A stretch of 64,000 bases of DNA, taken from NCBI RefSeq assembly GCF_019061305.1, contig NZ_JAHQZT010000001.1:124001-188000 (forward strand). Reading direction: 5' to 3'. This DNA is from Marinobacterium weihaiense (lineage in GTDB: Bacteria > Pseudomonadota > Gammaproteobacteria > Pseudomonadales > Balneatricaceae). A program made the position numbers and the translations under genes. This document shows positions 56,163-64,000 of the stretch, piece after piece. The notes below the pieces were generated by a model. It searched no databases. It was given only the letters and a program-made list of their open reading frames with translations, and was not told the DNA's origin. The first letter of the stretch is position 1. Every line of letters begins with the position of its first letter.

Positions 56163-57278
56163 TCAGCGACGGTATTGATAGCAGGCGGCACAGGCGCCTT
56201 CGGACGATACCATCAAGGCACCCACCGGATGCTCCGGGATACATTCACTCCCAAACAGCGGGCATTGCTTTGGCTGACAGCAGCCTTTCAACACTTGATC
56301 ACAACAGGCGGACGCCGGCTCAGGAGCGACACTTTCTGCCATGTCGAAAAGCCCGAAACGGCGCTCGGCATCAAAGGCCGCATAGGTCTGGCGCAGCCGC
56401 ATGCCCGAGCGCGGAATATCACCCAGGCCACGCCAGAGCGCATGCTCCCGCAACTCAAACACCTCACTGACGGCGGCCAGTGCCTGGCGGTTGCCCCCCT
56501 CAGCCACCACTCGGGCATACTGGTTTTCCACACAAGCCTCGCCTGCCGCCAGCTGTGACAGCAGCATCAGCACAGACTGCAGGATGTCCACCGGCTCGAA
56601 TCCGGCAATAACGAAAGGCTTTTGATACCGATGGGCAATGAACTCGTAGGGATGACTGCCAATGACCATGCTGACATGCCCGGGGCCTATAAAGCCATCC
56701 AGCTGTACATCCTTATCCTCCAGCAATGCCTGCAGCGTCGGCACGATGCTGATGTGGTGGCACAGCAGGCTGAAATTGGCAATCCGCTCACGACTGGCCT
56801 GCAATACCGTCAGCGCGGTTGCTGGCATGGTTGTTTCAAAACCGAGCGCAAAAAACACCACCTCACGCTGCGGATGAGCACGTGCCAGCGCCAGCGCATC
56901 CAGCGGCGAGTAAACAATTCGGACATCAGCGCCTTCTGCGCGCGCCTGCTGCAGGCTGGCACGGGTCCCCGGCACCCGCAGCGCATCACCGAAGGTTGCC
57001 AGTATGACGCCGGGGTGGGCGGCGACGGCCACACAGTCGTCGATACGCTCCCGCGGCAGCACGCAGACAGGACAGCCAGGGCCATGAACCAGCTCAAGCC
57101 CTGCTGGCAGCAGTGCCTCAAGCCCGTGCCTAAAAATCGTGTGCGTATGGCCGCCGCACACTTCCATAATCCTCACCGGGTGTCGTTGCCGCAGTGCCGG
57201 CAGTGCCATTCGTTCACGCACCCGTTGCAGCAACACCCTGGCATGAGCAGGGTCACGAAACTCATCCACGTATCGCAT
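56163..57278 (-). CDS. hypD: Hydrogenase maturation protein HypD
   Basis: 371 residues, [4Fe-4S] protein on which Fe(CN)2CO is assembled with HypC. Cys41 in CGGHTH and Cys69/Cys72 in GPGCPVC are kept; C-terminal Cys residues (CCDQV, GCC, CACCYQY) complete the cluster region. Start at 57278 (MRYVDEFRDP, family N-terminus) is preceded by AAGGGGA; an ATG at 57308 overlaps the hypC stop. Confidence 0.95.
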   Translation of the reverse strand: MRYVDEFRDPAHARVLLQRVRERMALPALRQRHPVRIMEVCGGHTHTIFRHGLEALLPAGLELVHGPGCPVCVLPRERIDDCVAVAAHPGVILATFGDALRVPGTRASLQQARAEGADVRIVYSPLDALALARAHPQREVVFFALGFETTMPATALTVLQASRERIANFSLLCHHISIVPTLQALLEDKDVQLDGFIGPGHVSMVIGSHPYEFIAHRYQKPFVIAGFEPVDILQSVLMLLSQLAAGEACVENQYARVVAEGGNRQALAAVSEVFELREHALWRGLGDIPRSGMRLRQTYAAFDAERRFGLFDMAESVAPEPASACCDQVLKGCCQPKQCPLFGSECIPEHPVGALMVSSEGACAACYQYRR

Positions 57279-57304
57279 GGTACCGTTCCCCTTGGCAGGT
57301 CTGT

Positions 57305-57559
57305 TCATGCTGAACCGTGTTCTTGCGACAACTCGGACAGCAGGGCCAGTGTGGCCTTGGCAGCGTCCGCATCCATCAGCGCCATGGCAAACCCGACATG
57401 TATCAGCACCCATTGCCCCAACAGATCATGCGGATCGGTATCCTCGGCGAGCACACAGGCCAGATTCACGCGGCGACGCACCCCCGAAACCTCAACGGTA
57501 GCGCTCATGGGATCCGAGGGGTCAACGGCCACTATTTCAGCGGGAATACCCAGGCACAT
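57305..57559 (-). CDS. hypC: Hydrogenase maturation chaperone HypC
   Basis: 84 residues beginning MCLGIPAEI with the essential Cys2. Binds HypD and the hydrogenase large-subunit precursor. 12 bases after hypB. Confidence 0.95.
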   Translation of the reverse strand: MCLGIPAEIVAVDPSDPMSATVEVSGVRRRVNLACVLAEDTDPHDLLGQWVLIHVGFAMALMDADAAKATLALLSELSQEHGSA

Positions 57560-57571
57560 GGCAAACTCCTG

Positions 57572-58339
57572 TCAGCAGGGTGCTTGTTGATCGGAGGCAC
57601 ATGCACACTGTCTGGATATTCGTTCGCGATAACGCTGTTCAACCCATGCCTGCCAGTCCTGCAGGCCTTCACCTGTACGTGCCGATAACGCTATCACCTC
57701 GATATCCGGATTGATGCGCCGTGCATTGGCGATGCATTGTGCCTGATCGAAGTCCACGTAGGGGGCCAGATCGATCTTGTTAATGACCATCAGCTGTGCC
57801 GAGTGGAAGATATCTGGATACTTTAGCGGCTTGTCGTCACCTTCAGTCACGGACAGAATCACCACCCTTGCCGCCTCTCCAAGATCAAAGCCGGCCGGGC
57901 AGACCAGGTTGCCCACGTTCTCGATATACAGCACACCGCGTTCGAAATCTTCCAGCTCATCTACCGCGTGCCCCACCAGGTGTGCATCCAGGTGACAGAG
58001 CTTACCAGTGTTGATCTGAACGGCACGAACCCCGGTGGCTCGTATGCGTTCAGCATCGTTCTGGGTCTGCTGATCGCCCTCTATCACCGCCACCGGCCAC
58101 TTTGCCTGCTGGGCCGGCAGGGTTTCACTCAGCAGCGCCGTTTTACCCGATCCCGGGCTCGACATCAGGTTAAGCACCAGCACCTGCTGCGAGGCAAAGC
58201 GTTCACGGTTGGCTTGAGCATGCCGGTCATTCAGGCTGAACAGGTCCAGCTCCACCTGCAACCGCCGAGCATGGGCAGGTCCATGCCGTTGCGCATCGCC
58301 GTCATGATCCGTCTGGTTACACCCACAAATTCCACACAT
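57572..58339 (-). CDS. hypB: Hydrogenase nickel-insertion GTPase HypB
   Basis: 255 residues from the ATG at 58339, which overlaps the hypA stop; the frame opens at 58408. N-terminal MCGICGC nickel-binding motif (Cys2, Cys5, Cys7), P-loop MSSPGSGKT at 59-67, then the G-domain motifs (NKID near the C-terminal third). The His-rich stretch of some HypB proteins is mostly lacking. Confidence 0.96.
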   Translation of the reverse strand: MCGICGCNQTDHDGDAQRHGPAHARRLQVELDLFSLNDRHAQANRERFASQQVLVLNLMSSPGSGKTALLSETLPAQQAKWPVAVIEGDQQTQNDAERIRATGVRAVQINTGKLCHLDAHLVGHAVDELEDFERGVLYIENVGNLVCPAGFDLGEAARVVILSVTEGDDKPLKYPDIFHSAQLMVINKIDLAPYVDFDQAQCIANARRINPDIEVIALSARTGEGLQDWQAWVEQRYRERISRQCACASDQQAPC

Positions 58340-58680
58340 CACTCCACCTCCAGCTCCCTGATTGTCAGCGTTTGGCCCGACAGTATCTGCAGCCGGGTCG
58401 AACCGCATTCACTGCACACCATCTCCCAGCTTTGAATCTCCATGCAGTGGCCGCAGGCCCGACACCGTGCCCGCGCCGGACAGGGTACAAGGTGCAACCG
58501 GGCCCCTTGTGCCAGGGTACCAAGACTGGCAGCCCGAAACCCGAACGCCATGGCTGCGGGCTCGACTGCCGCCAAGGGCCCCACTTCCAGCCAAACTGCT
58601 GTTACCCGACGAAAATCCTGCTGCTGAGCCTGTTCCTGCAACAGCTGAATCAACCCGCGACACAGGGACAGTTCATGCAT
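58339..58680 (-). CDS. hypA: Hydrogenase nickel chaperone HypA
   Basis: 113 residues from MHELSL (nickel site Met1-His2-Glu3). Zinc-site Cys pairs Cys73/Cys76 and Cys89/Cys92. It overlaps hypF by 8 bases. Confidence 0.95.
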   Translation of the reverse strand: MHELSLCRGLIQLLQEQAQQQDFRRVTAVWLEVGPLAAVEPAAMAFGFRAASLGTLAQGARLHLVPCPARARCRACGHCMEIQSWEMVCSECGSTRLQILSGQTLTIRELEVE

Positions 58681-61021
58681 GTTGCTTGTCCTGATGGCGC
58701 GCCAGAGCAACTGCGGCCTGACCCACGCTAAGGCCGGCATCATTGCAGGGCACCCGATGATGACATAACGCCTCAAAGCCCGCCGCAGCCAGTGCCTGCC
58801 GCAGCCAGGTCCGCAACAACCGGTTTTGCATCACGCCGCCGGTCAATACCACCTTTTCGAAGGGCTGTTCAGTGCCAATCGTCTGCACCAGCTGCAACAA
58901 CCCTGCCACCAGGCTACGGTGAAACCTCAGCGCCACCTCGCGTCGGTCACACCCCGCACGAAGGTCCTCGATCAACAGTGGCCAGAGCGGACTTGCATCG
59001 AGTTGCCACCCCCCCTCTGTCATAGTCAGCTGCATGGCATAGCGACCACCCGTGTGATGCACATCATCCGATTGCATCTCCAGCGCCTCCCAGGCCAGGG
59101 CCTCCAAAGCCATGGCCGCCTGTCCTTCATGACTGATACCCTCAGCATAGCAGCCCAACGCCGCCGCCACGGCATCAAACAGACGTCCTGCCGACGAGCA
59201 CAGCGGAGACTGAATGCCGGTTTCTATCATCCGCTGCAGTGCTTGCGTTCGTGCCGTACCCATCCAGGGCCAAAGTGCCTTCAAGGACTCGATCTCAATC
59301 TGCGCCTGATACAGACAGGCCACTAGCATGCGCCAGGGCTGGCGCGCCGCCGCATCTGCACCCGGCATCGGCATCGGTCTGAGCCCACCCAACCGCCTGA
59401 CGTGAGAATAACTGCCATACAGGCACTCTCCGCCCCACAGCGTTCCCGTCTGACCATACCCCAGGCCATCAAGGCACAGGGCAAGCACCGGTTCGGCATG
59501 CAGCGGATGGCCGTGTTCAAACAGACAGGCGGCCATATGGGCATGATGGTGCTGCACCGAATGCATCGATTCCCCGGCAAGACCATCTGCCAGCCGGGTG
59601 GAGTGATAATCCGGGTGGCAATCTCGGCTAACACCGACAGGACGCAACCGCAGCAGTCCCATCCAGTCCCGGCCGCTCGATGCCGCTGCTCGGTAGGCTG
59701 CAAGCGCTTGCATATCGCCCTGATGCGTACCCAGTACCAGCTGCCCGCCCTGTACAAAGCTGAACGTATTTTTCAGGTCCCCACCGACGGCCAGCCAGGG
59801 CAGATCGGTGCGGAAGCCGGGAGGCAAGGGCAGAATGACCGGCACCATGCCCCGCCCCGGCCGAATCAGCTCGACAGCCCCGTCATCCTGATACACGACA
59901 GCATCGTCCAGACGGTGAACAATCGGGCGGTCATGCAATACCAGCAGGTCGACCCAGGGCAACAGCAGCGCGCGTGCCGCGTCATTATCAATGAGGGTCG
60001 GTGCCCCTGACACATTACCACTGGTCATAACCAGTGGCCTTTGCACGGCGACCATCAACAACAGATGCACTGGCGTGGATGGCAGCATGCAACCCAGCCA
60101 GGCTACATCCGCTGCGACATTGCGGGCCAAAGGACTGTCAGGGCGCGCCCGGCATAACACAACGGGCGCTTCGGCCGCAGACATTGTCTCAGCCTGCTGC
60201 GTCGTTATGTGCGCACAGGCCCTGGCCTGTTCGATATCCTCAAACATGACAGCCAACGGTTTGTGAGGCCGCTGTTTGCCCGTACGCAAGCGGGCGACCG
60301 CATTGGCTCGCCGTGCATCACAGCAAAGATGAAATCCTCCGGCCCCCTTGATCGCCACGATGCCGCCGGCAGCAATAACGCGCGCCATGTCTTCAAACGG
60401 GTCCTGTGCAGCTGCAACTTGTCCACGAGCATCCTCCAGCCATAATTCAGGCCCACAGGCGACACAGGCATTGGTCTCGGCATGGAAGCGGCGATCCGCC
60501 GGATTTTCATACTCCCCGGCACAGTTGCGGCACAGCGGAAACATCGACATGGCTGTGCGTGCACGATCATACGGCAAGGCGTGAAGGATGCTCAGGCGTG
60601 GTCCACATTGAGTGCAGCTGATAAAGGGATAGCGATAACGACGACTGTCGGGGTCAAAGAGCTCAGCACGACAGCTGTCGCAGGGGGCCAGGTCCGCCGG
60701 CACACTTATCCGGTTGTCAGACGATTGCACAGGCGAGGGCTCGATCAGGAATCCACCTGCCTTGGCAACCCTCCCCCTCTTCAAGGCAAGAGTCGTGATC
60801 TTATCCACGCAAGCGAGCGGCGGCAAGGACAGCAGCAGACGCTGACAGAATTCATGTTGCTTCGACTCACTGCAGAACAGGTCGATCTGTACGCCGTTAC
60901 CGGTATTGCTGACACGGCCGGAGACACCCAGAGCGACCGCTGTTCGCCAGACATGGGGACGAAAGCCGACTCCCTGCACCCGCCCGCTGATTTCAATCCG
61001 CCAGCCCGCATCACTGCTCAT
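58673..61021 (-). CDS. hypF: Carbamoyltransferase HypF
   Basis: 782 residues from the ATG at 61021 (GGAG upstream); the frame opens at 61054. Order: acylphosphatase domain (GRVQGVGFRP at 13-22), two zinc fingers with Cys pairs 114/117, 136/139, 164/167 and 186/189, YrdC-like domain, Kae1-like domain with HHHAHMA. Transfers carbamoyl to HypE. First gene of the operon. Confidence 0.96.
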   Translation of the reverse strand: MSSDAGWRIEISGRVQGVGFRPHVWRTAVALGVSGRVSNTGNGVQIDLFCSESKQHEFCQRLLLSLPPLACVDKITTLALKRGRVAKAGGFLIEPSPVQSSDNRISVPADLAPCDSCRAELFDPDSRRYRYPFISCTQCGPRLSILHALPYDRARTAMSMFPLCRNCAGEYENPADRRFHAETNACVACGPELWLEDARGQVAAAQDPFEDMARVIAAGGIVAIKGAGGFHLCCDARRANAVARLRTGKQRPHKPLAVMFEDIEQARACAHITTQQAETMSAAEAPVVLCRARPDSPLARNVAADVAWLGCMLPSTPVHLLLMVAVQRPLVMTSGNVSGAPTLIDNDAARALLLPWVDLLVLHDRPIVHRLDDAVVYQDDGAVELIRPGRGMVPVILPLPPGFRTDLPWLAVGGDLKNTFSFVQGGQLVLGTHQGDMQALAAYRAAASSGRDWMGLLRLRPVGVSRDCHPDYHSTRLADGLAGESMHSVQHHHAHMAACLFEHGHPLHAEPVLALCLDGLGYGQTGTLWGGECLYGSYSHVRRLGGLRPMPMPGADAAARQPWRMLVACLYQAQIEIESLKALWPWMGTARTQALQRMIETGIQSPLCSSAGRLFDAVAAALGCYAEGISHEGQAAMALEALAWEALEMQSDDVHHTGGRYAMQLTMTEGGWQLDASPLWPLLIEDLRAGCDRREVALRFHRSLVAGLLQLVQTIGTEQPFEKVVLTGGVMQNRLLRTWLRQALAAAGFEALCHHRVPCNDAGLSVGQAAVALARHQDKQHA

Positions 61022-61238
61022 GTACACCTGCTCCGGGTATCTGCTGCATACCATTTCACTGTAGCACTCGGGGTGATATCGGGTAAGACCGGCAGGTCAT
61101 TGCCTTGATGACTGGAAGAACATTGCCGCCCGGGAAAGGAACGCTCCCACTGCGAACGGGCTACCCAACCGAATTGTCTGTACGGCATACATTTTGCTTA
61201 TAGCCATGTATGACCACGGGCAACCTGGAAGCCGAACC
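61022..61238. promoter_or_regulatory. Divergent region hypF / hypothetical
   Basis: About 217 bases that should hold the hyp operon promoter. I found no convincing sigma-54 (GG-N10-GC) or other site by eye. Confidence 0.45.
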
Positions 61239-61598
61239 ATGAAAATCACCCACGACACCCCAAGTACACCGCACATCAGCCAACGCATTCGTGACGAAGC
61301 CGAAACCTCGGCCCGTTTCAGCCAGATCCTGGCACGCCAGGAAACAAGCCTACGCGCTGATACCGAACAGGCACGCCCAGAGGAGCCTGAACCGGCCATT
61401 CGGGACACCCTGATGGAACTGCTGCACATGAGCCCGGCTGAACGGATCCGCTACACGCTTCTGCGCCAAATGGGGCTGACAGAGGAATCGTTGCGTCAAC
61501 TCCCGCCGCAAGAGCGCATGAAGGTCGAAGCCCTGATTCAGGAGGAGACCAAGCGCCAGCTGGCCGGCCAGGACGGCGCCTTGGACACAGGGGCGTGA
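61239..61598 (+). CDS. Hypothetical protein
   Basis: 119 residues, hydrophilic, mostly predicted helix, no signal peptide or membrane segment. The C-terminal part (MSPAERIRYTLLRQMGLTEE, then a LPPQERMKVE segment) looks like a short helical domain. I do not recognise the family. Start at 61239 (MKITHDT); the frame opens at 61194. Confidence 0.6.
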   Translation: MKITHDTPSTPHISQRIRDEAETSARFSQILARQETSLRADTEQARPEEPEPAIRDTLMELLHMSPAERIRYTLLRQMGLTEESLRQLPPQERMKVEALIQEETKRQLAGQDGALDTGA

Positions 61599-61654
61599 TG
61601 CATCTCCACAAGACCAGGACCTGCTGAGCAGCGTTACTTGGCCCTGCGCCGCAC

Positions 61655-61680
61655 ACAAAAAAGGCGCCACCAGGCGCCTT
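61655..61680 (-). terminator. Terminator for the minus-strand PAS/roadblock cluster
   Basis: Arms AAGGCGCC and GGCGCCTT around ACCA with an A-run on its left; on the minus strand it is followed by a T-run, so it ends transcription of the gene at 61702. The A/T symmetry may also serve the plus-strand hypothetical. Confidence 0.85.
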
Positions 61681-61701
61681 GAATGAATAATTGTAGACCG
61701 A

Positions 61702-62448
61702 TTACTCAATCAGAGTATCGATCAGGTCGATCATGAATTCGGTTTCTTCCTCATCCATGACATCCCAGCCATCGAGCCCCATGCTTTTCAGCACTTCACG
61801 CCCCTTGGGGTCTTCTTCCATGCCAAGAAGACGCTCGCGGAGCAGCTCAGCATGTTCCTGCATGCGCGGACCAATAACCAGTGTGTGATGAACCACACTG
61901 ATCTGGCTGCTGACCAGAGACTTGGTCTTGTTGCGCACCAGCTCGGACAATTCATCATAGCCTGCCTTGAGGAAAAAGCCGGCATCGGCCTGGCCATTCA
62001 ACAGCGCCTTGGCAACCAGTACATAGCTGTCATATTCCTGGAAGCTGACATTGTCCTTATCAAGGTCAGCCGACTCCAGCATGATCATGCCCATGGTGTG
62101 AACGTCGGGATCAGCGGTTGTAGCAATCTTTACACCGGGCTCCAGATCTTCAACACAGTTGCGCGGATCATCGGCACGCGCCGCAATAACCGTTTCGTCG
62201 GCACGGTTGCGAGGACGTACCAGTACCTTAAAACCCAATTCGCGCACCAGCATGGATGCATCATAAGGGTTGGCGTAAATCAGGTCGATCTTGCCGTTGC
62301 GAATGTCTTCACGCTGGGCGTCGAAACTATCGTACAACTCCAGGTGCACACCTGTATCCAACTGTCGCTGCAGCCAGGTGTTGAAGATAAACCAACCTGA
62401 AAGATGAGTGGGGGGAAAGTCCGGACTCACCGATAAATTCAATGTCAT
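61702..62448 (-). CDS. Cytoplasmic PhnD-like binding protein
   Basis: 248 residues of the phosphate/phosphonate (PhnD) binding-protein fold: LIYANPYDASML, then GFKVLVRP and ADAGFFLKAGYDEL. It lacks a signal peptide, so it stays in the cytoplasm and cannot serve an ABC importer. A ligand-sensing role in the neighbouring signalling cluster is inferred. It starts 13 bases after the PAS gene. Confidence 0.75.
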   Translation of the reverse strand: MTLNLSVSPDFPPTHLSGWFIFNTWLQRQLDTGVHLELYDSFDAQREDIRNGKIDLIYANPYDASMLVRELGFKVLVRPRNRADETVIAARADDPRNCVEDLEPGVKIATTADPDVHTMGMIMLESADLDKDNVSFQEYDSYVLVAKALLNGQADAGFFLKAGYDELSELVRNKTKSLVSSQISVVHHTLVIGPRMQEHAELLRERLLGMEEDPKGREVLKSMGLDGWDVMDEEETEFMIDLIDTLIE

Positions 62449-62461
62449 TGCAGCACCTCAC

Positions 62462-62929
62462 CTATCGCAGCGTTGCGTACAGAGCTTCGCTCTCCTTGAT
62501 TTTGCTGCGTGATGGCTTGCGTCGGACAGAGGTATATCCTACCAGCTCACCATTGCGAATATTCGGAATCACAGTTGCCTTGACCCAGTAGTAAGAGCCG
62601 TCCTTGCGCAGGTTTTTAACATATCCCTGCCATTTCTTGCCCTGGGCAACGGTATCCCATAGATCCTTGAACGCCACTGCGGGCATGTCAGGATGTCTGA
62701 GGATGTAGTGATTGACACCCAGCAGCTCTTCCCGCGTGTAACCGGACATTTCAACAAAGGCACGGTTGGCATGCGTAATAATGCCCTTGGGATCAGTACG
62801 TGAAACGATCAGCTTACCGTCAGGGTAAGGCACCTCACGGTCAACGACTTTAGCCAGCCGTTCTGTGCCATCATAATATTTGATCAGCACTTCCTCGACT
62901 GAGCCGGTATCATGTTCGGACATAGACAC
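62462..62929 (-). CDS. Stand-alone Aer-type PAS protein
   Basis: 155 residues, almost only one PAS domain (about 40-140). Motifs match the Aer PAS of the chemoreceptor at 51102: GYTREELLG, RHPDMP, then a YYWVKA segment. No kinase, receiver or transmitter follows, so output must go through a partner; the neighbouring roadblock proteins are candidates. Confidence 0.85.
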   Translation of the reverse strand: MSMSEHDTGSVEEVLIKYYDGTERLAKVVDREVPYPDGKLIVSRTDPKGIITHANRAFVEMSGYTREELLGVNHYILRHPDMPAVAFKDLWDTVAQGKKWQGYVKNLRKDGSYYWVKATVIPNIRNGELVGYTSVRRKPSRSKIKESEALYATLR

Positions 62930-62995
62930 TCCAGACCAGGAAAAAAGCGTGCACGCGCTTATCGGCTACTATGCACGCCGGGCACTAGCAAGGCT

Positions 62996-63358
62996 TCAAA
63001 GAATCTTGCCGATAGCGTCTGCTGCACGCTTGACGTCCAGGAAAATCAGACCCAGACGAGCATTGGTTTTCGCAACAACAGTCAGTACGGATTCCTGGTT
63101 GGCATGGGTCATCAGGATATAGCCATCCTTACCCTTAACCAGTACCTGCTCAAGCTCACCACGAGCCAGCTCCTGAGAAGTACGCTCACCCAGGGACAGC
63201 ATGGCGGCACTCATGGCGCCTACACGGTCTTCATCCATGCCAGCCGGCAGAAGCGCATCAATCACCAGACCATCGGTTGAAATGACGGCTGATGCTTCGA
63301 TCTCTGCAGATGTACCGTTGAGATCGTTAAGAATGGAAGTCAACATATCTGAGCGCAT
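62996..63358 (-). CDS. Roadblock/LC7-domain protein
   Basis: 120 residues, a single roadblock/LC7 domain (like MglB, a GTPase-activating partner of MglA-type small GTPases). ASAVISTDGLVIDALLP and the GYILMTHAN segment are typical. 64 bases after the roadblock-like gene upstream on the same strand. Confidence 0.87.
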   Translation of the reverse strand: MRSDMLTSILNDLNGTSAEIEASAVISTDGLVIDALLPAGMDEDRVGAMSAAMLSLGERTSQELARGELEQVLVKGKDGYILMTHANQESVLTVVAKTNARLGLIFLDVKRAADAIGKIL

Positions 63359-63422
63359 GGTAGTCTCCTTTTAGGCCATTAGCGCTGGTTGTAATCCTGT
63401 ATAAAACGGCCAGCCCGTTTCA

Positions 63423-64000
63423 TCAGTAATCCAGGTAGCGTCGGATCAGAACCGACATCAAATCCACAAAAGGCTGCCGATTCAGATGAGGCATCCCTTC
63501 CAAAATCAAAAGGAACTTCTGTTCGCCTACATGCAGGGTCCAGAAGCCCAGCTCACTCTGCCCGACCGCATCAATCAGCGCCCAGGAAGAACCATCAATA
63601 CCCAGGTGGCGTCCCAGCAAAGCCTGGTGACGTTCATGCATGGATACCAAGTCCGCTGCCATGCCTGCAATGGCTTCGGCTTCTTCGTTTTCGAAACCGG
63701 ACTGGCCAAGACAAAAACCTTGGTCATCGGCCAACAGCACTCGACCGTCAGCGAGGCTTGGCAGCAATTTGGGAAGCAGATCCTCGATCGTACCCGACGG
63801 AATGGGCTCAGGTGCTTCCGGCAGATCAACAAAGCCGTGCTGTACGGCCTTGTCCAGCAGGGTTTCTGCTTCTGCCTCAGGCAGCCCGGTCAATTTCTGC
63901 AGCAGAGACCCTAGATATGGGATGTGCGTATCAGCACTCAATAACTGCAGCAATAACGCCCGCAGCGTTTCTGCTTCGGTATTCAGCGTCGCATAGTACG
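63423..64000 (-). CDS. Roadblock-like protein with N-terminal extension, partial at right edge
   Basis: The frame stays open to the end of the window, so the N-terminus lies outside; a TTG at 63953 is only a local start. The visible N-terminal half (SLLQKLTGLPEAEAETLLDKAVQHGF) looks like a winged-helix or helical domain, and the C-terminal half (about the last 110 residues, from GRVLLADDQGFCLGQS) is a second roadblock-like domain. First visible gene of the cluster; a partner GTPase, if present, would lie past the right edge. Confidence 0.7.
   Translation of the reverse strand, partial: YYATLNTEAETLRALLLQLLSADTHIPYLGSLLQKLTGLPEAEAETLLDKAVQHGFVDLPEAPEPIPSGTIEDLLPKLLPSLADGRVLLADDQGFCLGQSGFENEEAEAIAGMAADLVSMHERHQALLGRHLGIDGSSWALIDAVGQSELGFWTLHVGEQKFLLILEGMPHLNRQPFVDLMSVLIRRYLDY

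Overview
The window is about 64 kb of a gammaproteobacterial chromosome. The gene content (plsX/rpmF/fab locus, an ErcA-type regulatory alcohol dehydrogenase, quinoprotein alcohol oxidation, phenylacetate catabolism, PAS-type energy-taxis genes) best fits an aerobic marine Oceanospirillales-type organism such as Marinobacterium or a relative. That placement is an inference from gene content and protein style, not from a search. I saw no rRNA, tRNA, insertion sequence, prophage or CRISPR array.

Layout. 1-6.4 kb is a housekeeping block on the minus strand (yceD-rpmF-plsX-fabD-fabG, running off the left edge), with a Maf/YceF gene on plus, then SppA, a HAD phosphatase and a short-chain dehydrogenase. 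6.5-15.5 kb is the lower phenylacetate pathway: paaN and an enoyl-CoA hydratase on minus, diverging from paaF-G-H-I-J-K on plus. The ring epoxidase paaABCDE is not here. 15.5-20 kb holds rnk, an NsrR-like Rrf2 regulator, an MFS and a DMT transporter, a hypothetical and a PilZ protein.

20.2-47.8 kb is one large quinoprotein (PQQ) alcohol-oxidation island. It has two PQQ alcohol dehydrogenases: a PedE/ExaA-type enzyme with Ser beside the catalytic Asp (calcium type) and a PedH-type enzyme with the extra Asp of lanthanide enzymes. Around them are cytochrome c550 PedF, the SoxYZ-like carrier, the zinc hydrolase and the binding protein of the quinoprotein relay set, the CXXCW protein, a pentapeptide-repeat protein, a porin, the PedA1-A2-B-C type ABC system, and a dense regulatory layer: two soluble hybrid kinases, a FIST sensor protein, a NarL-type regulator, a membrane kinase/regulator pair and ErcA. 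An SsuABC-like transporter with a DsrE-like protein sits inside the island. Pyrroloquinoline quinone synthesis genes and the aldehyde dehydrogenase exaC are not in the window.

48-55 kb carries a type II NADH dehydrogenase, a DCC oxidoreductase, a divergent ADP-ribosylglycohydrolase relative, an Aer-like chemoreceptor, a LysE exporter diverging from a MocR regulator, and a PLDc_N membrane protein. 55.1-61 kb is a full hydrogenase maturation operon (hypF-A-B-C-D-E, minus strand) with no hydrogenase structural genes in view. 61.2-64 kb ends with a small hypothetical and, on minus, an unusual cluster: a roadblock protein with an extra N-terminal region (cut by the right edge), a stand-alone roadblock protein, a stand-alone Aer-like PAS protein and a leaderless PhnD-like binding protein. 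I consider this last cluster the best candidate for an undescribed signalling system.
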